Assembly: GCA_036897485.1 (NCBI GenBank)
Contig: JAYMTF010000088.1
Location: 1-55,846 of the forward strand
DNA from: Pelargonium nanum
Taxonomy: Eukaryota; Streptophyta; Magnoliopsida; Geraniales; Geraniaceae
Direction of reading: 5' to 3'
Length of the DNA stretch: 55,846 nucleotides
Under the pieces are notes generated by a model that searched no databases, was not told the origin of the DNA, and worked only from the letters and a program-made list of their open reading frames with translations. A program made the position numbers and the translations under genes. Below are positions 12,021-21,433 of this stretch, one piece after another. Position 1 is the stretch's first letter. Each line of letters starts with the position of its first letter.

Positions 12021-13654
12021 TTAACTAGAACCAAATGGGAACTCATGTTTCTACTTGTTATAAGAATCCTTAGGACCGGTGATTCGGGTTATGATTTGTG
12101 ACACAACAAAAACACGAGTTTAAGTAGGGTTGAATTCAGTGTAGCTGGATTTGTGTTGACTAACTCAATTTATTAATTGGGTTGTATTCGTGTCGAATCT
12201 GTTTAACTCGGTTAATTTGATTCGTTTAACGGGTTATAAACGAGTCGTGTAATTTTTTTATTGACATACTCATTTAAAGATAATAAAAAAAAGTTTTCAA
12301 ACATACCATGTAAAAAAATAACTCACGTAAGTAAATTGGTTCAAATATATTGGGAATTTATTTAAACATGATAGGTCGTGTTGTGTAATTTTGGATCCAA
12401 TTGTTTATAAGGTAGATGTGTCGTTTTAACTTGCTCATAAATGGGATGTGTTTGTGTCGTATTAACACGTTTAATATAATGTTGAACTTTCAACACAATT
12501 ACAACCGTTAACTCAAATTGTCATCCAATGTAGGAAAAATCTCTAATGTCGAACATGCAAGTGTAGAAACTGAGATTTCAATGTAGTTTAAAACTTATTG
12601 CATAATGTTTTGTTGATTTATGTTTTTATTTATATAATTTCTAATACACCAATACTTCGAACAAATTAAATAACAACTAATAAAACAAATCGTTCAAATG
12701 TAAAATCTCTAATGTAATATAGTAATGCTAAATTTATTAAATATGGATTATGTTAAAAAGATTATTGATATATTTACACAAAAAAACATATTATTAAATA
12801 AAATTATATGTAATTATAATAAAGGGTCCCGAGGTGGGGCAGGGCAAGAATTAATGGTCTCCTGAAAAAATAATTCATCCACATATTTGTTTGGTCAGAA
12901 ATTGCGGGTTTCCATCAAGTTCGAGTGTACTTGACATCCTTATAAGAATGAATCTCAGTTTTGATCAACCAACAACTAGAAATTGAATACGAGTAATTCA
13001 TGGAATTCAATTAACAAGACCTCATTTCAAATAATGTAATTAAATTGATAATGCAATTATAACTTAATGATACAATGAGAATGAAAATCAAGAATACAAA
13101 GCAACTCACTACGACAACCAAAAAGTCATAATTGAAACCTAAACTCATTCGCATTTCTCATCCTTAAACAAGAATTTAATTTCAAACGCTACGCAACAAA
13201 GATTCATAAGAAAAAATGAAATCAAAGTCTTTTATTTTCTTTATAGATACTACAATTTAGTCTAAAATAATAACTTCAACAAAGACATATAACTCAGCTC
13301 TAGCGTACATGCAATTCAGATTCTTGGTTCTCTACTCAAGTTTTCATAGAAAAAACTTCCTGTCAGTTGAAACGAATGGAATCCGAAAATAAAGGTATAT
13401 GGATTATATTGAGTTGATTGTCCAAAGTAAAAGAAGATGTTAATTTATAGGCAATTACACTGTGAAGAGTGCAAGCTAATTGATTGAGGAAAAGGTGGCC
13501 CACAGACATAAAACTAGTAAAATAGGTGGTGATGCAAGGCGGCGAGTACGGTGGTGGTGAAGCAAGGCGGTGAGTACGGCGAACTACTAATAACTGAGAG
13601 AAGCTACAAATGATGACTAATGAGTTTTGGTTTCAACTTAGTCGAACACATTAC
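12021..13654. other. Spacer between block copies C2 and C3
   Basis: AT-rich. The part at about 12060-12500 contains many GTCGTGT/GTGTCG phrases of the kind seen in decayed hAT-type non-autonomous elements, but I could not define ends. A duplicated GC-rich phrase AAGGCGG(C/T)GAGTACGG occurs at about 13537 and 13565. No gene is seen. Confidence 0.4.
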
Positions 13655-14080
13655 TCAAAATAATACGAGTTGAACCATATTTGCCAAGATCCGGACAATA
13701 TTAGGAGTGAAACTTTGCTCCTCCATATTCCTTAACACCTGCGTACATTTAGTTTCGCTGATAGCCATTTGTTTAGACAAAGAAATCAAGGTCGAACTTT
13801 GCAGTGCAGAAACTGAACCAAAGAAACCTGATTGAACCAAACAAGTAACAAAACATTTCAGTATTGAACAAATTTAAGGTTAGCTTGAGATTATAAAAGG
13901 AGATGTAGAAAGTTCACTCACAGAATTTGACCTCCTCAATGGCGTTATCTTCAAAGTTGTGAGCCTCAATACAGATAAGATAGCTACTTGGGGTCGTAGA
14001 GTACTAGAGTGTATATGTATGATTTCTAATTTAATTTTTATATTTTATTTAAGGTCCATTGTTGCTTACAGCTAACGTTG
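13655..14080 (-). pseudogene. Block copy C3, with the best preserved exon 2
   Basis: The exon 2 side is the longest open one, at 13840-13655 on the minus strand. It reads through SALQSSTLISLSKQMAISET, then KCTQVLRNMEEQSFTPNIVR. The acceptor TCAATCAG and donor TCT/GTGAGTG are kept, but the exon 1 ATG position is ACG and the site II motif has decayed (GGTCCATT). The landmark TGTTTAGAC is at 13770. I do not recognise the protein family. Confidence 0.6.
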
Positions 14081-15720
14081 TATTTTTTTAGGTTTTTGTC
14101 TTTTTTGAGACCTCATGGAAGTTACTAGTTACAGCTAAGGTTTACTTTTTCATAACTTTCTCTTTATTTTTGGAAAAAAATAATCTAATTTGGTACCAAA
14201 AGTACTTGAATCCAATTTCATTTTTTTATTGCAAAGTTACTTTATTGCTCAAATTTTGAAACTAATGGCATCCTTAATACTAATAAGGAGACACTTCTTT
14301 CGATAAACAAAATCTGACAAAATACTAGAGAACTTAACAAATGTATGAGCTGTTTTATTCTCGAATTTAGTAGTAAAAAAAAACACATTAACAAAAGGTA
14401 TAAGACCAAAGTCACTGGAATAATCTCCTTCACCATGAATCACTTGTAATAAATCACTTTTCAAACATTACCTGATTTCAATTATTCTTCACTTTCCAAC
14501 TGAATACTTCTCGGATGATCATCGCTCCACCGCCCGAGACTTCTTATTATCAACCCATGTAATGAGACCGATGGCATTGATGTCCTCCCCCACCCCCTAT
14601 TCTACAAATCTTGATCAATTTAAAGCGCGTCAAATTCAACCACATTCTTTTGAATACCCTGCTCCACAACTCAGCTAAGTGTCTCACAGATAACAACTCC
14701 ACGACAAACCTTACATTCGCATCTCCTAGCCACGAACGATCACCACCCCCAACAAATATTGAAGCTCCACCTAAAATCACTTCCCTTATGTTCGTGCGAC
14801 AAACAACATTGTTTCATTGGGGTCTATAGACATTTGACATGATCGATCATGTGCTAGTCACAAATAGTCGTTTAACACAATTAGTACATATAAATGCATG
14901 AATAACAATATTTTGTTAGAGTATACACCTGATACATGGAATTTAGTCGCCCTAAGTTCTCATTTCTAGCTTATAAGGATCTAATACAAGACACCTGATA
15001 TGCCCAATATATAAGCCCCCATCTTGTTTAGATTGATGATTTGATAATTACTAGAGTTGACAATTTAAATTCAAATTCGCAGACACATGACACAACCAAC
15101 TTTCTTTTTGTTTAGATCGTGTTTCTTTTATAAATTTTTGAATCGGGGTTGGGTTAGAATATTCAACCACTCGAGCCCGAAATCCAATTTGTCAACTAGG
15201 AATAGATTTTGGGATAATTGTGACGCATTAATACATGCGGTGAAAGCATAATTTTTGTCTCAACCAAGAATTATAAGAAATCTGAGAAAAACAGAAGTAA
15301 AATTGGAAGGTAATTGCTGATAAAAGTGTGCTGAAAGAAGCAAAATGAGTTAAACCCATTACTGCCCATGAGGTCATATTGGCCCCAAAAATGTATAATG
15401 ACATATCAATTAGTGATTTGAACCTATAAAAACGTCAGTTTACAAAATAGTCCCATCAAAGAATATAAAAGATAAAAATGATACAAATAAAAAATGAATT
15501 TCTACTCACAGATTACATAATGAAATCTAACTGAAATATACACATTTCTAAAATACACATTTCTAAAATATACACATTTCTAATATATAATCTGGTACAA
15601 GTAACTCACTTTCAATTACATAATGCAAATCTAACTATCGTATGAATAATTTAAATTTTTCTCTATTATCAAAGAACAATCTAATCATCTATCAAGTGAT
15701 TAAAATATACACAAAATTTC
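14081..15720. other. Spacer between block copies C3 and C4
   Basis: No gene is supported. A 16-17-bp unit (CACATTTCTAAAATATA) is repeated three times at about 15540-15590. A promoter-like phrase AGTTACAGCTAAGGTTTACTTTTTC at about 14126, similar to the end of the blocks, may be a stray duplicate of the C3 promoter edge. Confidence 0.4.
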
Positions 15721-15728
15721 AAAAAATT

Positions 15729-15905
15729 ATATAGACATCCCTCGTCCATTTTCGGTAGAAGCTGAATATTCAATCACTACTCGGAAAAGATATTATACTC
15801 ATCTCTCGTCCATTTTCCGAAGAAGTTGAATATTCGAATATTATTCGGAAAAAATTATATAAGCAATCCTCGTCCATTTTCCGAATAAGTTGAATATAAT
15901 ATCAT
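15729..15905. repeat. 64-bp minisatellite, about 2.7 units
   Basis: CTCGTCCATTTTC(G/C)G begins at 15741, 15805 and 15869, an exact 64-bp period, followed each time by AAG(C/T)TGAATAT and a TCGGAAAA phrase. It lies about 60 bp from block copy C4. Confidence 0.85.
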
Positions 15906-15963
15906 TACATTATAATGGTGTTATAAGTAATGACATATATACTTGGTTATAAAGAAACAAATT

Positions 15964-16310
15964 TGTTTAGACAAAGAAATCACGATGGAACTTTGCAATA
16001 CAGAAACTGCACGCACGAAACCTGATTGAAACACAACTGACAAAACAGATCAGTATTGTACAAATTTAAGATTTGACTGAACAAAATATTAACGTTAATA
16101 GAAGAGAAGATCTGGAAAATTGACTCACCAGAATTTCGAGAACAGAAGGTGTGAGGAGAGACGAAAGGCTCATCTTGATGTGGTTGCGACATTATCAGAA
16201 TTGTCAGTGGAGATTAGGTCATTGCTTAGAGAATATATGTATGAGACTTTTCTGGGCTTTTTTGTTGGTCATAAGGCCCATTAGTAGTTAGGGTTAGGGT
16301 TAGCTTTCTC
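15964..16310 (-). pseudogene. Block copy C4: promoter and first exon
   Basis: The minus strand gives AACCCTAACCCTAAC, site II TGGGCC, AAAAGCCCAG, a TATA-like ATATATTC, then an open first exon beginning MSQPHQDEPFVSPHTF, followed by a good donor TCTG/GTGAGTC and an acceptor TTTCAATCAG. Exon 2 starts in frame-like fashion with SVLQSSIVISLSKQI and then loses homology. Of the five copies this has the most plausible promoter and start. Whether it is transcribed cannot be told. Confidence 0.6.
16286..16302. promoter_or_regulatory. Telomere-like tract (telo-box) beside site II motif
   Basis: Two and a half TTAGGGT repeats follow GGCCCATTAGTAG. In plants, telo-boxes (AAACCCTAA) together with site II motifs (TGGGCC/T) mark promoters of housekeeping and translation genes; here the pair faces the minus strand and would drive block copy C4. 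Confidence 0.6.
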
Positions 16311-16415
16311 TACCACAGTTATCTTTTTTTCCTTATTTTGAATTATGGTGGCCGTTTTTTTTTAATATATGTTCTCTCTCTAAAAAAAATATTACAATTA
16401 ATTCAACATTCACCA

Positions 16416-16904
16416 TTAGGGCTGGCCATAGGTCCGAAACCGGATTTTTTCATTCTCTGGACCGAAGATCGGACCGGTAATAGTCGGTCCATGATCGGAC
16501 TGGATCGAATTTGAGTGGACTGAATCGAGACCGGACCGAATTTAATTTTAAAAAATTAAAAATAAATATTTTAAATAAAATAATAGATAAATAATATCAA
16601 TAATTATAATTGAAGTTGATGTGATCAATATTAATGAAGTTTAGTGTAGTAAAAGTGATTTAAAAATTTAAAAAATATGTAATTACTAATAAAAATATTT
16701 AAAAACATATAATTTTGAAATAAATTATCATAATCGGTCCGGACCAGAAATGAACCGGACCGACCAAGGAACGGATCGGACTGAATGAAAATAAGAGTAA
16801 TGGGCCAAAGATCAGACCGAATCCATCAGGTCCTGAACTGCCCGGTCTATTTCTGGTCTGGTCTGGGCCATTTATTCAGTCCGCCCCAAAACATGCCCAA
16901 CCCT
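16416..16904. mobile_element. hAT-like non-autonomous element with perfect 8-bp duplication
   Basis: ATTCACCA occurs directly on both sides, at 16408-16415 and 16905-16912. The ends are inverted: TTAGGGCTGGCCAT at the left versus the complement of AGGGTTGGGCATG at the right. The 489-bp interior is rich in CGGACCGG-type inverted phrases at both ends around an AT-rich core and has no coding capacity. An 8-bp duplication and such termini are typical of hAT elements. Confidence 0.82.
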
Positions 16905-16912
16905 ATTCACCA

Positions 16913-17354
16913 AAACATACAAGTATGTTCGTTAGTTGAGTCGGGCCGGATTTTTGGACTCAATCGGACCGAATGAATTCGATCTGGTCTTATCTATCAT
17001 GAAACTCGTTTGTTTTGGTTTGAGTTTGGTTCAAAGACCAAATTCACAATTTCATTTTTTTTATTTTTTGTTTGGAAAATTAGGTCCAATTGATTTGATC
17101 CGGTCTTGATTTGAAATGGTTCAAGATTGATTTCTTTTGTGGGTTCATTGAAGTCGTCATTGTTCTATGTTTTAGATAAATATGTCATTGTTATATGTTT
17201 ATCAATTTTGTTTAAAAAATTTAATATAAGAATACTATCGACAATTCATACATATCTAATTCTATAAATAAAAAAATTGTGTCACTCATTTTAGAACAAA
17301 AGTATATTAATTAATTAAGATGATAATTGCAAAATTGCAAGACTCGTTGTTTTA
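16913..17354. other. Spacer right of the hAT-like element
   Basis: It begins with more CGGACC/GGTCTG-type phrases (to about 17110) resembling the interior of the neighbouring element, possibly part of an older copy. No coding capacity is visible. Confidence 0.4.
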
Positions 17355-17924
17355 GGTCTGTCTCAAAATAAATGTTTCGTATCTCTTAAAATTTTGTTTT
17401 AAAATAAGTATCATCTTTCATCCATTAGAAAGCTAGTTATGCTTGAATTGTCGATAGTAACATTACAATAAATTAGTTAGAGTAATGTTATTGTCTCAAA
17501 TATTGTACAAAAATATTTGTACAAAATGATGTGTCAATTAATAAGGCATGGCAAATCAAAAATCGCATTAATGATTTGGCATAATCGCAACGCGCCACGA
17601 GTATAATACATCTTATAAACAGGGCGTTCCACGCCAAAAATTCATGGGAGGTCGATGATATCATATGTGTCGAGTTATTATTCGTTAAAACTTATTTTAA
17701 TTACAGAAAAATAACATATACATATGACACGTAAATTGTCATGTCACTTTATAGAAGAAATTTTGTACAAAAATTGAGACATTTAGCATTTTTCAATTAG
17801 TTAATATTCCTTAAATCCCATAAAACATAATAGTGGAGATACAATAGTAAATATATCGTACTAACTAATTTCTCTCTTTAACGTTTCTCCAAATAATATT
17901 GACATTTATTTTGAAACGAGAGAG
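17355..17924. mobile_element. Stowaway-like MITE interrupted by another MITE
   Basis: Left end GGTCTGTCTCAAAATAAATG and right end, read on the opposite strand, CTCTCTCGTTTCAAAATAAATG are inverted and flanked by TA on both sides (17353-17354 and 17925-17926). They resemble Stowaway termini (CTCCCTCCGTCCCAAAATAA type). Without the nested insertion and one copy of its duplication the element would be about 246 bp. Confidence 0.65.
17480..17794. mobile_element. Mutator-like MITE with perfect 9-bp duplication
   Basis: AATTAGTTA is present at 17471-17479 and 17795-17803. The ends are inverted: GAGTAATGTTATTGTCTCAA at the left, and GAAAAATGCTAAATGTCTCA when the right end is read on the other strand, both continuing to TTGTACAAAA. 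A 9-bp duplication and G-starting long inverted repeats are typical of Mutator-like elements. The 315-bp interior is non-coding. Confidence 0.8.
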
Positions 17925-18539
17925 TACATTAGTGCGACTAGTTCATAGCTAGTTGAGTACTTATACCTACCATTTTTTTACCCTCTCTGAAAACTTATCC
18001 GTTATATCTAGTTCTTTGTCTTGATTTGCTCATTTCATTTTATTCACTTGCAGGCATCGTATTATCATCTCCGTCTTCGCTAATAAATAATTTGTGAGAC
18101 AATATTTATTACAAATAAATTAACTATTTTTTATGTTTTAAATTATATTTTAGTAAGTTATATTAAATTTATAGTTAGTTTAGAAATTTGTACAACTTTT
18201 GAACACCCTTAACTCTTAAAAAAACACTTTATGTTGAGTTGGATTTTCTTTTTATATTTGAAAATTTCGGATCCAAATTTTTTGATATTCTGGGTTTCAT
18301 TTAAATTTAATTTGGTGGATGAATTTCCTTGAATCCTCGTTATTTCTCATTTTGCAAGAACTGGTTCGAATATAGAACAAAACAATTCTGAAAAATCCAA
18401 ACTGCAATTTTTCTTATTTTGAAAACAAAAACTCAATTCTATAATGGATTGATATTTGCTAATAAGACAGTAATGACACAAAAACATTCAAAGATAACAA
18501 GAACATAACTTCATATATATATATGAAGATTATACAAGT

Positions 18540-18740
18540 AAACAAAAACACGCTTCAAAACGAAGCAAGTCTTTGAAGGCAGTTGGGACAGCACATCAAA
18601 GTGAATGTCACTGTTCAGAAACGTAAATTGCTTCAAATCAAGCAAAGTTTTTGAGGCCGTTGGGACTAGTGAAGCCACAATTACCATGAAGTGAAACGTA
18701 AATTGATTCAAAAGCGAATGTCACTGTTCAGGAACGTGAC
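18540..18740. repeat. Diverged local duplication
   Basis: The phrase GAATGTCACTGTTCAG(A/G)AACGT occurs at about 18602 and 18716, AACGTAAATTG(C/A)TTCAAA at about 18621 and 18698, and TTGA(A/G)G(C)(A/C)GTTGGGAC at about 18575 and 18651. The order shows overlapping duplications next to block copy C5. Confidence 0.65.
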
Positions 18741-18761
18741 ATCCCTAAAGTAAAAACGTAT

Positions 18762-18887
18762 CGGGAACCAATCCTCGTGGGCTTGAAACTTCCCTCAAAC
18801 GTTCGGGAACCAATCCTCGTGGGTTTGAAACTTCCCTCGAACGTGCGGGAACCATTCCTCGTGGGTTTGAAACTTCCCTCTAACGTT
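18762..18887. repeat. 42-bp minisatellite, 3 units
   Basis: CGGGAACCA(A/T)TCCTCGTGGG followed by (C/T)TTGAAACTTCCCTC and (A/G/T)AACGT begins at 18762, 18804 and 18846, an exact 42-bp period with few mismatches. It abuts block copy C5, whose homology begins at 18889. Confidence 0.9.
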
Positions 18888-18888
18888 T

Positions 18889-19220
18889 TTCTTAGACAAA
18901 GAAATCACAATCGAGCTTCACACTGCATAAATTGAAACCACAAAAACAAACTAAAGCACACAACTAACAAAAAAAGATAAGAATCAAACAAAATGAAGAT
19001 TTGGTTGAGATTAGTGAAGCCACAATTACATGAAGCGAAGATCTGGAAAGTTCTATAGATCTGTGAGGAAAAAACCGAAACCACAGGAATGAGCTCATCT
19101 TATTCTTCTGGTGTGGGTAGATTAGGTTACCACTGGAGGAGCAAACGGTAGGGGATATATATAGGATATTTTTTGGGCTTATTTTTGGAGGTCAGGCAGG
19201 CCCATTAGTGGTTAAGATTT
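18889..19220 (-). pseudogene. Block copy C5: promoter and first exon fragment
   Basis: On the minus strand: site II GGGCCTGCC, AAGCCCAAAA, TATATATCC, an ATG starting MSSFLWFRFFPHRS, then intron-like sequence ending near the conserved TTAGAC landmark (plus strand, 18892). The usual GTGAGTC donor and TCAATCAG acceptor are not kept, so this copy looks broken. Exon 2 is replaced by the 42-bp minisatellite. Confidence 0.55.
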
Positions 19221-20750
19221 TTATAATTTTATTGACATGATTCATTAATATATATAAAAATGTGATTGTTATGTTTTTGGAGATATAGTTTTCTTTTTGG
19301 AAATTAGAATTGATTTTATATGAAATTTCATAAATAATTCATTCAATCCGGGGCCTTGTGTACTCGAAACAGGCATTGAATGAAGATGAACCAAATTTAA
19401 TCTCACATAAGGGTTCATAACGTTTATTGATGTGAGGAGGCGAAATCGAGAAGAAGAAGAAGGGTCGAAACATGAGCCGTATCAAACATAGAATAAACCC
19501 AAAAATCCTGAAAATGGATGTGCAAATGACTTATGCACATGTGTCAAAGATGAGATGTGGGTGTGTCACCCCTCACCATGCACATGCGCTCTACTTGTGT
19601 CTCAAATTAAAAGTTAAATCAGACTCCATCAAACTCTACCGACCAGTCAAGTCCAAATTAGGCAAATTGATTTCTAATAAATTTGTGTGGACCATTTGCT
19701 CTAAACCAAATTAATTCGTAACCTATTAACCCTTTTACTCTTATTTTATGTTTGATGGACCCCCTATGGCCTAACAAACCTCTTTAAACTCATCTTTGAC
19801 ATTTCCAAGACCAAATTCTACCCCTCGATAGTCAAACTAAATGGTCTATTCAAGACCCCCTTGAGACCCCTACAAAATATCGTATATTGATGTCCCACGG
19901 TATGCTACCATTTCTTAAGCCACGATTGCCCTTAACTGTGTCTCCCACCCCTTATAAACTATTGCTCGGCTAACGAATCCCTTTGAAAACCTTCCAACAC
20001 GTAATGAGGGACTCAACATTACATAAACATGCCAAATGACCTTTCATTATTTCTTTTCCTCCATCCCCTTCTCACGAGACTTCCAAACCTCATGAACCAA
20101 CAATTAAGATCATCATGCCTCATGGGTACATACACCTCCAAGGCCTCCATATATGCGCTCTACGCTAATTCAAGTCTAGTCTTGAACATCAATCCACTCA
20201 CGTCATTGAGATATTAAGATATTTTCGTCTCCAACCCCTTTATAGGCAAGATACACTCTACGAAATGAGGCATGGAGTGGACCACTACGAAGAAGTTTCA
20301 AGAGTTAGAAGAAAACTTTGAGCTCATATTGATCATGGGTTGATAACGGGAATCGAATTCCATTAGATCTAATCTACCGTTTTCAGTTTTACCCAATCTT
20401 TAATTAAGTTTGAAAAAAGAATTCTACCTATTTTTATACTTCTTCATCAGAACAAAACTAAAAGAATAAATTTTTTTATTTTAATAATGTTACACATTTT
20501 CAATGATTGTATAAGTGACCTGTATAGTTAATAAGTGTTATCGATGAACACCATAACAATTATCGCATACTAAACAGCCCGCAATTGGGCAGCACCAACA
20601 ATAACAATTACTATTGGGACAAATTTGAAAATAATGTAAAGTTCAAGGACACAAATAAGCAATACAGGAAAATTAGTTTTTCCCCCAAAATTCCTGCAAT
20701 TGAGCTCCAGTGGTTGCTCGGCTTCTCTTTCAAAATTCTCCGCCACCATT
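19221..20750. other. Intergenic between block array and MRE11
   Basis: No supported gene. Short open frames at 19472-19714 and 20029-20217 show no protein signature. The right part should contain the MRE11 promoter. Confidence 0.45.
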
Positions 20751-20831
20751 CCTCTTCTTCGTCTCAAGGCACGCTACTGAGTCAACTCGCGAACTGGAAA
20801 ATCAATATCCTACTCTAACTCGCCAAGAGAG

Positions 20832-21407
20832 GTAACACTTTCGATTCCCAGTCCATTTTTTGATCGTTGAACACCTTCCTGCCTGTTTGGTTCCCCAGAA
20901 AATGCAGGAAAATGGAAGAAAACTTAGTGTTTCTTCTAGGTTCGGATTAAATAGTGCTATTTATGATTTGAGTTTTTATCTTTTTCGTCTCTCTTATTTT
21001 TTTATAGCTCAGCAACCATACGTAGTTCGATATATATATATATACACATATATTTGTGAACATTGGTTCTTATGCTGATACAACTAATCTACGGTTTTAG
21101 CAGATTATAATGTGATTATTTATATATCATCAGAAGCATAAAAACTTAGTGTGTGAGCCTTGTTCGTGATTATTTACTGCATGGGGCTTTACTTGTACTC
21201 CTTTTGGTTACATGTTAAACTTAGTGAATAATAGATAAACGTTTTGTGGAATTAATTGTGGCTAATTAAGAAATGATTTAGTTTGAGCCGGGGAGCTTTG
21301 CGTGTTTGAACTTTGGACATTGGAGTCAAAGTCCAGGTATTGGACATTGCTATTTGCTTGCTTGTTTGAGCAATTATACTTTTCTGCTGTGCTGCCTTTT
21401 CTTGTAG
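20832..21407 (+). other. Probable intron in the MRE11 5' leader
   Basis: A good donor (AGAG/GTAACA) at 20832 and a good acceptor (TTCTTGTAG) ending at 21407 bracket a T-rich stretch, and the first MRE11 coding exon begins 26 bp further on. The leader exon would lie upstream of 20832. Inferred from splice signals only. Confidence 0.45.
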
Positions 21408-21433
21408 GTTTAAAGAAGAAGGAGCTCTTCAGT

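Noticed and set aside
12060-12500. Defined hAT MITE
   Set aside because: GTCGTGT-rich composition is suggestive, but I could not find inverted ends or a target duplication.
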